In this document: positions 51,251 to 59,555 of the stretch, one piece after another
Numbering within the stretch: position 1 is the stretch's first letter
Layout: each line of letters starts with the position of its first letter
Assembly: GCA_964488355.1 (NCBI GenBank)
Contig: CAZAUJ010000005.1
Location: forward strand, 94,293 to 158,292
DNA from: Thermoanaerobaculum sp964488355
GTDB taxonomy: Bacteria; Acidobacteriota; Thermoanaerobaculia; Thermoanaerobaculales; Thermoanaerobaculaceae
Direction: 5' to 3'
DNA: 64,000 nt
Position numbers and translations under genes: made by a program
The notes under the pieces: model-generated
Seen by the model: the letters and a program-made list of their open reading frames with translations, nothing else
What the model was told of the DNA's origin: nothing
Databases searched by the model: none

Positions 51251-52178
51251 CGGCGGATACCTGCTGCAGGCGGGAAACGGCGGTCACCAGGTCCTCCGGG
51301 GCGCGCAGGTGCTCCAGGGCTTGGAGCGTGTTGGTGGCCACCTCGGGGACCCAGCGAAGGTAGCTGTCGCGCCCTTGCTTGGCCAAGCGCAGAAAACTTC
51401 CCAGGGCCTTGAGGCCACGCTGCGCCGCGCATTGCCAGTAGCGGTGCTCCCAGCCGAATAACAGACCTAAGGTCTCTGCCGCAACCTGCGCGAAGTGGGG
51501 GGGAAAGAGGCTACTGCCGCCCCTTTCCCGCAGCAGGGACACCAAATCGTAGGTATCTGGCCCGGCACGCAGGTCCTGAAAATCCACCGCCATCACCCGC
51601 TCACCCACAACCATGAGGTTGTCCAAGTGAAAATCCCGGTGGCAGAGCCTGTACGGATGGGAAGCCAGAGCTTCAGCCAAGGCACGGCAAAAGAAGGCGG
51701 CCGGCTGCTTATCGCTCGCGAGCTCGACCGCATCGAGGAACTGCTCCATCTCGCGAAGAAAGAGGTGGGCGTCGAAGGGTGGGTTGGGTGCCGCCAGGCT
51801 GGACCGTTGGAAACTTTGCAGCACGAGCAAAACCCAGGAGCTGGCGGCGGCATGCTTGCAAAGGTAGGATCTGAGGTCGGTCGCGCCCAGGTCGTCCACC
51901 ACCAGCACGCCATGGGTTAGGGCCCGCATGCGCGGGACCGGCAGGTCTTGCCCTGCGGCCCAGAGGAACACCTGAGCGTGGCGCAAGGCTTGGCTTTCCA
52001 AGCCGGAGGGGTAAACCATGGCCACCAGGGTACGCCCCGAGGGAAGCAGCAGGCGGACAAAGCTGCGGACGGAGGCATCAGCAGGGAGAAGCTGGAACTC
52101 AGGGACTTTGAGGCCGCAGCGGCGCAACGACTGGGCAAGCGAGGAAACCGAGGTTCTGAGGGAAAGCGCGAGCGACAC
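51246..52178 (-). CDS. AmgK-like aminoglycoside-phosphotransferase-fold kinase
   Basis: This 310-residue small-molecule kinase belongs to the APH fold. The sequence FQLLPADASVRSFVRLLLPSGRTLVAMV resembles the N-terminal ATP site of AmgK, the MurNAc/GlcNAc 1-kinase of peptidoglycan recycling. CHRDFHLDNLMV holds the catalytic Asp, and VDFQDLRAGPDTYDLVSLLRE closely follows the AmgK pattern. Its position next to a lytic transglycosylase supports a recycling role, but the assignment is by motif only. GTG at 52178 is seven bases after TAGAAT, so leaderless translation is likely. Confidence 0.75.
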   Translation of the reverse strand: MSLALSLRTSVSSLAQSLRRCGLKVPEFQLLPADASVRSFVRLLLPSGRTLVAMVYPSGLESQALRHAQVFLWAAGQDLPVPRMRALTHGVLVVDDLGATDLRSYLCKHAAASSWVLLVLQSFQRSSLAAPNPPFDAHLFLREMEQFLDAVELASDKQPAAFFCRALAEALASHPYRLCHRDFHLDNLMVVGERVMAVDFQDLRAGPDTYDLVSLLRERGGSSLFPPHFAQVAAETLGLLFGWEHRYWQCAAQRGLKALGSFLRLAKQGRDSYLRWVPEVATNTLQALEHLRAPEDLVTAVSRLQQVSAV

Positions 52179-52184
52179 CGGTGG

Positions 52185-52215
52185 TATTCTAATGGTGTAT
52201 GGCGGCAGGGCCCAA
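52185..52215. promoter_or_regulatory. Overlapping divergent promoter elements (AmgK-like gene / 104-residue gene)
   Basis: The near-palindrome TATTCTA gives a minus-strand TAGAAT (52191-52186), seven bases before the GTG at 52178 and with TTGGGC (52215-52210) 18 bases upstream. It also gives a plus-strand TATTCT (52185-52190), eight bases before the ATG at 52199. Both transcripts would be leaderless or nearly so and could not easily be initiated together. Confidence 0.5.
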
Positions 52216-52513
52216 GATGGCGCGGGATGCGGAAGAGCTGCTGAGCGGCTTCGGCGAGGCACTGGCCCGTGCGTGCGCCCGCGACCCAAAGCTACGGGAG
52301 ATCGTCGCCGAGTTGCGCCGAGCGGGCTTCCAGGTACGGGTGGTTCTCCGCCCCCAGCTGGCCCGAGGAGCAGGCGGCATCGTCTTTGAGCTGCAGCACC
52401 CTTGGTCGCGTCGCTGGAGCCAGGAGGACGTGGAGGCCCTGCATGCCTTGGGCATCGCCCTGGAAGAGAATGGCCGCCAATTTCCGTCGGAACCTGATAG
52501 CTACCCCCGTTGA
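52199..52513 (+). CDS. Small protein of unknown function upstream of rlmN
   Basis: This 104-residue soluble protein has an amphipathic helical first half (RDAEELLSGFGEALARAC) and a beta-like second half; I recognise no family. The coding case rests on its position after a -10 element and its 44-base overlap with rlmN, which suggests co-transcription. Confidence 0.55.
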   Translation: MAAGPKMARDAEELLSGFGEALARACARDPKLREIVAELRRAGFQVRVVLRPQLARGAGGIVFELQHPWSRRWSQEDVEALHALGIALEENGRQFPSEPDSYPR

Positions 52514-53594
52514 TGAGCTCAGCCAGTGGCTGGCAGATTTGGGAGAGCCGGCGTATCGCGCACGGCAAGTGCGCCACTGGTTGCTGCGCCGGCTAGCCGC
52601 CAGCGTTGATGAAATGAGTGACCTGCCCAAGCGGCTGCGGCAGGTGCTTGCGCGCGAGGCGTTCATTCCCGAGCCAGTGGTGCTGGAAAAGCCCGTGGCC
52701 AGCGACGGCACCACCAAATACGCCTTGCGCTTGGATGACGGGGCGGTGGTGGAGGCGGTGGTCATGCCTATGGATGGCCACGCCACCCTTTGCCTCTCTT
52801 CGCAGGCCGGGTGCGCGGTGGGCTGCCGTTTTTGTGTCACCGGGGCTTTGGGGGCAGGGCGCAACTTGGAGGCCTCCGAGATCTTTGGCCAGTTTCGCGT
52901 GCTGATGCGGGGCCAGGGCTTGGTGGGCCAGGGGGTGAACGTGGTGTTTATGGGCATGGGAGAGCCGCTGCTGAACTTCCCTAATGTGGCCCGCGCCCTT
53001 GAATGGCTGCAGGAAACGGTGAGCCCGCGGCGCATAACGTTGTCCACGGCTGGGGTTGTGCCAAAGATTTACGCGTTGGCGAGACTTCCGCGCAGGCCTA
53101 ATTTGGCCGTCTCCCTTAACGCCACGACCGATGACCAGCGGGCCGCCCTGATGCCCTTGGTGTCCCGGTGGCCCTTGGGCGAGTTGCTTTCCGCCTTGCG
53201 GGCCTATCCGCTGGAAAGAGGTCGGCGGATTACGGTGGAGTACGTGTTGATCCGCGACGTGAATGATTCGCTAGCGGACGCGCACCGCCTTGTCCAGCTT
53301 CTCGCGGGTATCAAGGTGAAGGTGAACCTTATCCCTCTTAACCCCGATGCCCAGTTTCTCCCCGGTTTGGAGCCGCCAACTGAAGCGCGAATTAACGCCT
53401 TTGCCGGGGTCTTGGCAGGGGCGCATGTCAACGTGACCGTGCGGTGGAGTAAGGGGCGCGAGGTGGCTGCAGCGTGTGGTCAACTGCGCGGACAGCTGGC
53501 GCAAGCAGGCACAATGGCCAGCCTTCCGTCAGCAAGGGAGGAGAACGGCAGCGGTCCACTGCCGGCCCGCGGAGGGGCCGTCCCGTCGGTATGA
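52470..53594 (+). CDS. rlmN: Dual-specificity 23S rRNA/tRNA adenine-C2 methyltransferase RlmN
   Basis: This radical-SAM enzyme methylates A2503 of 23S rRNA and A37 of tRNAs. The cluster motif is C-x3-C-x2-C in CAVGCRFCVTGALG, with GMGEPLLNF, STAGVVPKI, AVSLNATTDDQR and EYVLIRDVNDS. The ATG at 52470 is preceded by GGAAG. The family's C terminus is normally reached near WSKGREVAAACGQLRGQL; about 30 further residues follow and lie over the convergent laccase-domain gene. Confidence 0.94.
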   Translation: MAANFRRNLIATPVDELSQWLADLGEPAYRARQVRHWLLRRLAASVDEMSDLPKRLRQVLAREAFIPEPVVLEKPVASDGTTKYALRLDDGAVVEAVVMPMDGHATLCLSSQAGCAVGCRFCVTGALGAGRNLEASEIFGQFRVLMRGQGLVGQGVNVVFMGMGEPLLNFPNVARALEWLQETVSPRRITLSTAGVVPKIYALARLPRRPNLAVSLNATTDDQRAALMPLVSRWPLGELLSALRAYPLERGRRITVEYVLIRDVNDSLADAHRLVQLLAGIKVKVNLIPLNPDAQFLPGLEPPTEARINAFAGVLAGAHVNVTVRWSKGREVAAACGQLRGQLAQAGTMASLPSAREENGSGPLPARGGAVPSV

Positions 53595-54233
53595 GTGGTG
53601 GAAGGGACTGCACGCCGTGCACCCGGGCAGGGCGAAGATCGAGTCCGGGCTCACCCCTGCATTTTGCAGGCTGAGCTGGGCAAAGGCTTGCAGGTTGACC
53701 CGGCTGCCTGTGCGGAAACCGTCATCTCGCCCTAAGGCAGCGGCGAGCGCGGCAACCACCTCCTCACCAACGGGATAGTGACAGGGTCCAATGGCCACCC
53801 CCAGCAGTGCTTGGAGGCTTGCCGCTGCCAGGCCAAATTGGGCCTCGATCAGGCGAACGGTTTTGGGGAGGATCCCTTGGGCCAGTCCCCGCCAACCCGC
53901 ATGCACCACGCCAACCACCCTCTCCCCTACCAACACCACCGGAAGGCAGTCAGCCGTTTGCACCGCCAGCGCCACCCCCACTTCGGCGGTCACCAAGGCG
54001 TCACACACGCCAACCTCGGTGACGGTTCCTGCCGCTGGCAGCTTGCCTGAAAACGTGTAGACGGTGGCGGTGTGCCGCTGGCGTGCTACCAAAACCGGCA
54101 GCTGGCGGCCGAGGGTGTGGGCCAGCACCTCGCCAAGCCGCTCTCGCGGACAGGGGCCTTCCCATTCCCGTCGGTCGGTAAACACCACCCGACAGCCGCC
54201 CACGGAGTAGAGAAGCACTCCCGCATGCCTCAC
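53529..54233 (-). CDS. Laccase-domain (YfiH/PNP-II) purine nucleoside phosphorylase-like protein
   Basis: This 234-residue zinc protein of the YfiH/YlmD/FAMIN family phosphorolyses or deaminates purine nucleosides in studied members. The signature residues are AVQTADCLPVVL, VVHAGWRGLAQGIL and AIGPCHYPVGEEV, which hold the zinc His and Cys ligands. The C terminus SYRRDGPSAGRQ fits the family, so the 66-base convergent overlap with rlmN looks real. GTG at 54233 stands six bases after TAGCAT (leaderless). Confidence 0.9.
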   Translation of the reverse strand: MRHAGVLLYSVGGCRVVFTDRREWEGPCPRERLGEVLAHTLGRQLPVLVARQRHTATVYTFSGKLPAAGTVTEVGVCDALVTAEVGVALAVQTADCLPVVLVGERVVGVVHAGWRGLAQGILPKTVRLIEAQFGLAAASLQALLGVAIGPCHYPVGEEVVAALAAALGRDDGFRTGSRVNLQAFAQLSLQNAGVSPDSIFALPGCTACSPFHHSYRRDGPSAGRQWTAAVLLPC

Positions 54234-54239
54234 GCGGCA

Positions 54240-54249
54240 ATGCTACACT
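54240..54249. promoter_or_regulatory. Overlapping divergent -10 elements (laccase-domain gene / ftsEX side)
   Basis: On the minus strand TAGCAT (54245-54240) is six bases before the GTG at 54233. On the plus strand TACACT (54244-54249) overlaps it and could start the ftsEX transcript. A 22-codon frame (54258-54326) begins eight bases after TACACT, but I do not call it a gene. Confidence 0.45.
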
Positions 54250-54360
54250 TTTCGTCCGTGCTGCTCGCACTTTTCCTGCCCGACTTGGGGGTTTGCGGCC
54301 GGAGCTGGCGCAAGAAATGGCGTTGAGGGCAAAGGCTGTGGGTAGGTGCGGGACCTCGAC

Positions 54361-55029
54361 ATGATTCGCCTGGTGGGCGTGAGCAAGAGCTACCGAGGCC
54401 GTCCAGCCCTAGTGGACATTTGCACTGGACTGGAAAAGGGCGAGTTTGTCTTTCTTACGGGACCCTCAGGTGCGGGCAAAAGCACGCTGCTGCGCCTCCT
54501 TTATCGCGCCGAGCGCCCCGACCAGGGTCGAGTGCTGGTGGCCGGCCAGGACCTGGGCACGCTTTCTCGGCGGCAGGTGGCGGAGCTTCGACGCCGCATC
54601 GGGGTGGTTTTCCAAGACTTCAAGCTCTTGCGGCGTCGCACCGTGGGCGAAAACCTAACCTTCGTTTTGGACCTCCTGGGCCTTTCGGAGCGGGAGCAGC
54701 AGCGGCGTGCCTATTTGGCCTTGCGCCAAGTGGGCTTGCAACATCGCCTGAGTGCTTTCCCTGAGGAGCTTTCCGGGGGTGAGCAGCAGCGCGTGGCCCT
54801 GGCCCGCGCTTTGGTGGTGCAACCGGAGCTGATTTTGGCGGACGAGCCTACCGGCAATCTGGACTCGGAGCGCTCGCGAGAGCTGATGGAGTTCCTACGT
54901 GAGGCCAACTACCGCGGCGCCACGGTGGTGGTGGCCACCCACGACCTCTCCCTCCTGCAAGCCTTCCCAGCGCGCACGCTGTTACTGGAGCGCGGCCGGC
55001 TGATCCGGGACGGATGGGGGCCGCCATGA
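54361..55029 (+). CDS. ftsE: Cell-division ATP-binding protein FtsE
   Basis: FtsE is the ATPase of the FtsEX complex that activates septal peptidoglycan hydrolases. The 222 residues have Walker A GPSGAGKST, signature LSGGEQQRVALARA and Walker B LILADEPTGNLD. FQDFKLL is the FtsE-like Q loop. I prefer the ATG at 54361 (IRLVGVSKSYRG); an in-frame GTG at 54346 is an alternative. The stop overlaps ftsX (ATGA). Confidence 0.93.
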   Translation: MIRLVGVSKSYRGRPALVDICTGLEKGEFVFLTGPSGAGKSTLLRLLYRAERPDQGRVLVAGQDLGTLSRRQVAELRRRIGVVFQDFKLLRRRTVGENLTFVLDLLGLSEREQQRRAYLALRQVGLQHRLSAFPEELSGGEQQRVALARALVVQPELILADEPTGNLDSERSRELMEFLREANYRGATVVVATHDLSLLQAFPARTLLLERGRLIRDGWGPP

Positions 55030-55841
55030 GCCGGCATCTCTGGCGGGAGGTGGTTCGGCAGCTGGCGGAAGCCAAGGGCACTGGCTTCGTGGCGGTGGCC
55101 TTGCTGGCCGTGGGTGGGGCCTGGACGCTGACGGCAGCCGGGTTGTTGTCTTGGGCACGCCTGGGTTTGGAGAAGGGCACGGCCACCGCGGTGGTGGCCT
55201 GCGTGGCGCGGAGCCCCGAAGCTGCGGGCGAGCTGATGCGGCTCGTGGGCGAGCGTTTTCCCGCATGCCGCAGCCGACGGACAGAGGGGGAGGAGGTGGC
55301 GTCAGCCCTAGGCTCCTGGTTGGCGGGTACCTCTCGGCCAGCTACCTGGCCACCCATGGTGGAGGTGTTGGTCCCCCAAGAAGCGGCCCAAGAGGTGGCC
55401 AGCTGGTTGTCCGCGCGGCCCGAGGTCCAGGCTGCCCAGGCCTCGACCGCCTGGACACCCCGCGCGCGCGCCGTGCTCACGCAAGCCTTGCGCCTGGTGG
55501 CGTTCCTTTCGGCCGTGCTGGCCGTGGCCTTCGCCAGTTTGGTGGTGCTGACGGTTCGGGTGCTGGTTCTATCCCACGCCGATGAGATTGCCATCATGCG
55601 CCTTATAGGGGCGCACGAGGGCGCTATTCGCACCCCCTACTTGGTGGCGCATGGCTTGCTGGGACTGGCGGGGGGTGCCGGGGCTGTAGCGTTAGCGTGG
55701 GGCGTGCACGCACTGGCACGACCCATTCTGACTTGGAATTTGCCGGCTTCTGGGTGGCTGGTAGCCACCGGCAGCGCCGGTGCGCTCTTGGGGACCCTAG
55801 GAGCGGCGGTGGGTTTGCGCTCGCTACCGCCAGAGCCTTAG
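55026..55841 (+). CDS. ftsX: Cell-division protein FtsX
   Basis: This 271-residue membrane partner of FtsE has one N-terminal membrane segment, a large extracytoplasmic loop (about residues 55-150), and three further segments with LSHADEIAIMRLIGAHEGAIRTPYLVAHGLLG, the typical FtsX cytoplasmic loop. A CCCAAGCG/CGCTTGGG stem (55873-55895) lies past the end and over the stop of the convergent TPR gene. Confidence 0.92.
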   Translation: MSRHLWREVVRQLAEAKGTGFVAVALLAVGGAWTLTAAGLLSWARLGLEKGTATAVVACVARSPEAAGELMRLVGERFPACRSRRTEGEEVASALGSWLAGTSRPATWPPMVEVLVPQEAAQEVASWLSARPEVQAAQASTAWTPRARAVLTQALRLVAFLSAVLAVAFASLVVLTVRVLVLSHADEIAIMRLIGAHEGAIRTPYLVAHGLLGLAGGAGAVALAWGVHALARPILTWNLPASGWLVATGSAGALLGTLGAAVGLRSLPPEP

Positions 55842-55872
55842 TCGCTCACGTTCTCGCTCGCAGGGAGCGTGT

Positions 55873-55895
55873 ACCCAAGCGGCATTAGCGCTTGG
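55873..55895. terminator. Hairpin between convergent ftsX and TPR genes
   Basis: CCCAAGCG pairs with CGCTTGGG around a seven-base loop that contains the TPR gene stop codon. No T-run follows on either strand, so termination by this stem alone is uncertain. Confidence 0.35.
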
Positions 55896-57030
55896 GAGTG
55901 GGGCTGGGTACGGCGCCGCCGCCCCGGAGCCTCTGCAGCTCCTCCTGGGCCCTTCGCAGCTCCTCGATGCGCCGAGCTTCTTCTTCCGCCTTCAGGTTCT
56001 GCTCGTACTTTTGCTGCTTGTCCCTCATTTCCGCGGCCTTGGTGCTGTTCCCCGCCTCGCTATAGGCCTGCTCCGCATCCTTGTAGCGCTTTTGCTTGTC
56101 CAGGATAAAGCCGAGGGAGCTGTAAATCAGCTTGCGTAGGTGTGGCTCCGCAGACTTGGCCAGCGCCTCCCTTAAAAGCTTTTCCGCCCGTTGTACGTCT
56201 CCCTTTCCCTGGGCGCACTGGGCTCGGTAGTAGGTGGTGAGGGCGTTGTCTACCCCATGGCGATCCAGCCAGGTAAGCGCGTCGTCGTAGCGGTCGGCAC
56301 CCAAGTACGCTTCCGCTGCCAAAAGTGCCAGCTCAGGCGAGGCCTTCTTGTCGTAGGCCCTCACCGCCACTTGCGCCGCCTGCGCGTAGAGGGCGTTGCC
56401 ATCCTGCTTGCTGGCCAGGCGCGCGGCGCGCAAACCGGCGGTGGCGGCAGCCTTGCCCACGGTCACGCCCCCGCCCAACTCAAAAGCCCGCCGGTACGCG
56501 TTGAAGGCCTCCCCGTCCCGCCCGGCACGCGAGTAAGCCGCCGCCAACACCGCCCAGGCCTCGCTGCTATTTGGCGCCGCTTGGGTTGCCGCCCTTGCCG
56601 ACTCCGTTGCCCCCTGCGCATCGCCCGCCGCCAGCTTGGCCCGCGCCAAAGCACTGAGAATCAAGGCCTTGTGCTCAGCTTTGAGGGTGTCCAAGGGAAG
56701 CGCTTGCAGCACGGCCACCGCCTCCTTGCCCCGGTTTTGCTCGGTGAGCAACCTGGCCAGGGCCAAGGCAAAGGTAGCATTGGTGGGCTCCATTTGGCTG
56801 GCCTTTTGGTAGTTGGCAATCGCCTCGCTCACCTTTCCCAGCTTCTCCTGGCAGGCACCCACGTAGTAGTAGGCCCCGGGGTAGTTGGGGTTTTGCTGCA
56901 GGACCGCCTGAAACTCCCGCAGGGCGGTGGCAAAATCCCCCTTCTTGTAGGCCGCCACTGCTGCGTTCCAATCGGCAGCAAACGCGGCAACTGCCAAAAA
57001 TAGCAACCCACACGCGACCACTCGCCTCAT
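55885..57030 (-). CDS. Exported TPR-repeat protein
   Basis: This 381-residue protein has a signal peptide (MRRVVACGLLFLAVAAFAADW), then TPR repeats (about 25-330), with typical units such as AAYKKGDFATALREFQAVLQQNPNYPGAYYYVG. A charged coiled coil (about 330-370, EEARRIEELRRAQEELQRL) and a short Pro-rich end follow. It is probably periplasmic and may be a scaffold for the adjacent TonB system. ATG at 57030 chosen for its GGGGGG upstream. It is the last gene of the exbB-led run. Confidence 0.85.
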   Translation of the reverse strand: MRRVVACGLLFLAVAAFAADWNAAVAAYKKGDFATALREFQAVLQQNPNYPGAYYYVGACQEKLGKVSEAIANYQKASQMEPTNATFALALARLLTEQNRGKEAVAVLQALPLDTLKAEHKALILSALARAKLAAGDAQGATESARAATQAAPNSSEAWAVLAAAYSRAGRDGEAFNAYRRAFELGGGVTVGKAAATAGLRAARLASKQDGNALYAQAAQVAVRAYDKKASPELALLAAEAYLGADRYDDALTWLDRHGVDNALTTYYRAQCAQGKGDVQRAEKLLREALAKSAEPHLRKLIYSSLGFILDKQKRYKDAEQAYSEAGNSTKAAEMRDKQQKYEQNLKAEEEARRIEELRRAQEELQRLRGGGAVPSPTPKR

Positions 57031-57048
57031 GCCGTTACCCCCCAACGA

Positions 57049-57870
57049 TCAAAGCTGCACCAGCGGCGTCACCCGCCGCAGGAACTCTCCCGCCTCTTCG
57101 CCGCCCCTAAGGAGAGAGATGGCTCGCGCCAGCTGGTCCACCATGCTTTGCACGGCAGCCATGCCTTTGCCGCGCTCGATTTCTGTGCGCGCCAGGCGGT
57201 ACTGCTTTTCCACCGTAATCGCCCCGCCGGCGCCAACGATCTCCTCGGCCACCTTGCGGATGTTTTCCGTGAGCGCCAAGAGGGTGGTTACTGACGGGCC
57301 CGCCGGCGGCGCCTGCACCGCTTCCTCTCCCGGAGCACGCAAGCCGATGAGGCCGGAGGTGATGAGGCCGAAAAGCGTCTTGCACAGGTCAAAGGCGGAC
57401 AGCTTGCTGACCTGTTCCAGCTCGCGGATGGAGCGCTGGCCATCGATTTTGGTGACCACCATCCATTCATGGGGTGAAAGGGTCACCTGATCGTGGCCAG
57501 GCTCGCGTGGCAGGAAGTAGGGAATAAGGTCGAGGGAAGGGATGCGCTTTTGCAACACCCGCCACTCGTCCAGCCGCCTGGCCGCTTCCATCATTAAGCT
57601 GGCGTTGGATTTGGTGATAGTGATCTGGTCGGACTCCACTTGCGGCGTGAAGATGAACTGGCCCCGCTGCCAGATGGCCATCTCGTAAACGGCGTTTTCC
57701 CCGCGCAAGTCTTCCACGTAGGCATCCACGATCTGCCCGTCTTTGAGGAAGATCTTGCCCACGACGCCCCCGTCTCCGGACAGGGTGAACACGCCGGTTT
57801 TTCCCGACACGGAAACCAGCTGAATCACGTCGGGTAGGGCCAGGTCGGAAAGGGAGCCTTGCAGGGCCAT
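57049..57870 (-). CDS. DUF4388 (PatA-type) protein
   Basis: This 273-residue cytoplasmic protein starts with a DUF4388 domain (MALQGSLSDLALPDVIQLVSVSGKTGVFTL...GKIFLKDGQIVDAYVEDLRGENAVYEMAIWQRGQFIF). A winged-helix-like middle part (HEWMVVTKIDGQRSIRELEQVS) and a helical C terminus follow. DUF4388 occurs in regulators of heterocyst patterning and gliding-type systems; its ligand is unknown. The gene starts six bases after tonB. Confidence 0.88.
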   Translation of the reverse strand: MALQGSLSDLALPDVIQLVSVSGKTGVFTLSGDGGVVGKIFLKDGQIVDAYVEDLRGENAVYEMAIWQRGQFIFTPQVESDQITITKSNASLMMEAARRLDEWRVLQKRIPSLDLIPYFLPREPGHDQVTLSPHEWMVVTKIDGQRSIRELEQVSKLSAFDLCKTLFGLITSGLIGLRAPGEEAVQAPPAGPSVTTLLALTENIRKVAEEIVGAGGAITVEKQYRLARTEIERGKGMAAVQSMVDQLARAISLLRGGEEAGEFLRRVTPLVQL

Positions 57871-57876
57871 GGGGGA

Positions 57877-58584
57877 TCACTGCAACTTGAAATTCACGGT
57901 CAGAACCACGATGACCTCCACCGGCTTGCCGTTAAGAGTTGACGGTTCCCACCTCCACTGCTTCACCGCTTCCACCGCCGCTTCGGTAAGCCCCATGGAA
58001 AGCCCGCGCAGCACCTTAATGCTCTTGGGATTGCCTTCCTTATCCACCACCACCTCGAGAATTACGGAGCCGGCGACCCGCGCGCGGCGCGCAATTTCAG
58101 GATAAACCGGATCTACGTACTTGATCTTGCGGGGCTCTTTCAGCTGGCCACCGACGCGGATGGGCCCTTCGTCCTCAGGGGGCGGGGGCGGCCCGATGTC
58201 GCCAAAAACCGCGTCGGGCGGCAGCGCCGTCTCGGGAATTTCCTCCTCCGGTTCGTACTGGCGCACCGGCTCCGGCTCATCGGGCGTGGGGTCGGGAATG
58301 GGAACCCGCACGGTCCGGGGCTTGAGGATCTCCTCGCGCTTCTGCACTTCCGGTGGCTTGAAACGGGGTTGCTGCACCACGAAAATCTTCGGCTTTTTCT
58401 GGGTAGCCTCGACCTGACGCGTGCTCCACTCGGGAAACTTCATGACAAACAAAACGATGTGGAAGACGATGGCAATGGCGGTGGCGATGCGCAACGTGCG
58501 AGTATCTTCTTCATACTCGAGGGTCAAGCTCGCCAAGCCCTGGAGGGATTCGGGGCCCTTGTTGCCCTGGTTTTTCGTGTTCAT
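57877..58584 (-). CDS. tonB: TonB-family energy transducer
   Basis: This 235-residue periplasm-spanning protein has a short cytoplasmic N terminus and a membrane helix (ATAIAIVFHIVLFVMKF, about 35-52). A Pro/Glu-rich spacer (about 65-150) leads to a TonB C-terminal domain (DPVYPEIARRARVAGSVILEVVVDKEGNPKSIKVLRG). It passes proton-motive energy from ExbB-ExbD to outer-membrane receptors. No TonB-dependent receptor is in the window. Confidence 0.9.
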   Translation of the reverse strand: MNTKNQGNKGPESLQGLASLTLEYEEDTRTLRIATAIAIVFHIVLFVMKFPEWSTRQVEATQKKPKIFVVQQPRFKPPEVQKREEILKPRTVRVPIPDPTPDEPEPVRQYEPEEEIPETALPPDAVFGDIGPPPPPEDEGPIRVGGQLKEPRKIKYVDPVYPEIARRARVAGSVILEVVVDKEGNPKSIKVLRGLSMGLTEAAVEAVKQWRWEPSTLNGKPVEVIVVLTVNFKLQ

Positions 58585-58626
58585 ACGACCTCCGTTTTCT
58601 ATTGTAAGGCTACCCCCGGCACGTGG

Positions 58627-59106
58627 CTAGAGGGCCCCCAGGGCACCCCAGAGGTTTTCAATTTCTCTCTGCGTAGGCAGAGAGATGCTCAGGTCCTTTC
58701 CAAGGCCCAACTTATCCTTGATCTGGCGCAGCTCGTCGAAAGCGTCCATCATCGCGCCGTAAGGTGCATCCGCGTCGGGCCGAAGGATCACAGGCTTTTC
58801 AATCACCGGTTTCCCATCCACCAGCGTTCCCGGGACAATCTTGCCCTTGAGGTAGTCGGCAAATTGCGAAAGGGCCAGGGGCCGCCCGTCGACCACGTAC
58901 GTACCCTGGGGGGTAACCCTAACCTCCACCGCTTCTTCCGGTTCCAACTGCACATGTTGCCGATCTTCCTTGGGCACGGAAAAATCCAAGCCCTTGGTGG
59001 CGGAAAAGGCCATGGTGACCATGAAGTAAATGATCAGCAGGAAAGTGACGTCGGCCATTGAGCCGGTGAAAATTTCCGGGGCAACCTTGCGCCGTTCCAG
59101 TTTCAT
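58627..59106 (-). CDS. exbD: ExbD/TolR-family protein (second copy)
   Basis: This 159-residue protein has a single membrane helix with the Asp/Thr-type proton channel region (TGSMADVTFLLIIYFMVTMAF), then a periplasmic domain. The conserved Asp is in ADVTFLLI. It pairs with a second ExbD-like gene just upstream, forming a TonB motor with two ExbD paralogues. GAGGGAGGG precedes the ATG. Confidence 0.88.
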   Translation of the reverse strand: MKLERRKVAPEIFTGSMADVTFLLIIYFMVTMAFSATKGLDFSVPKEDRQHVQLEPEEAVEVRVTPQGTYVVDGRPLALSQFADYLKGKIVPGTLVDGKPVIEKPVILRPDADAPYGAMMDAFDELRQIKDKLGLGKDLSISLPTQREIENLWGALGAL

Positions 59107-59116
59107 AGGCCCTCCC

Positions 59117-59554
59117 TCACCGCTGCTCCGAAACGGTGCGCTGCTCCGAGAGCAGAAAGATGGTGGAGACCCTTGCCTGCTTCAGCCCGTCAATGATTCG
59201 GTCAATCACCTGGTAACGGGTGTTCTTGTCAGCCTTCACCACAAAGGCTTTTTGCGGGTCTTGGGAGACCACGTTTTGCGCAAAGGTCTGCACCTCCTCC
59301 AGCGACGAGATGGGCACCGAGGTCTCCTTGCCCGAGGAGACGCGGATTACCCCGTCCATATCCACCGAAACGTAGGCGGCATCGCGTGGCACGTCGGTGC
59401 GTACGGCAGTTCGCGGCAACTGAACCTTGGCCTTGTCCACCTCGATGTTGTAGGTGACGATGAAGAAGATGATGAGGAGAAAAACGATATCCGCCATCGT
59501 CGCGGTGGGGATATACGGGTCGGCTTTACGGCCTACACGCCGTACTCGGATCAT
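59117..59554 (-). CDS. exbD: ExbD/TolR-family protein (first copy)
   Basis: This 145-residue paralogue has the membrane helix PTATMADIVFLLIIFFIVTYNI and the conserved Asp in ADIVFLL. Its periplasmic part differs from the second copy. The ATG follows the exbB stop by one base; GGAGGCG lies at the end of exbB. Confidence 0.88.
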   Translation of the reverse strand: MIRVRRVGRKADPYIPTATMADIVFLLIIFFIVTYNIEVDKAKVQLPRTAVRTDVPRDAAYVSVDMDGVIRVSSGKETSVPISSLEEVQTFAQNVVSQDPQKAFVVKADKNTRYQVIDRIIDGLKQARVSTIFLLSEQRTVSEQR

Positions 59555-59555
59555 C

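Noticed and set aside
54258..54326. A 22-codon frame starting eight bases after TACACT upstream of ftsE
   Set aside because: It fits the leaderless spacing, but the peptide shows no leader-peptide or attenuator feature, and chance open frames of this size are common.
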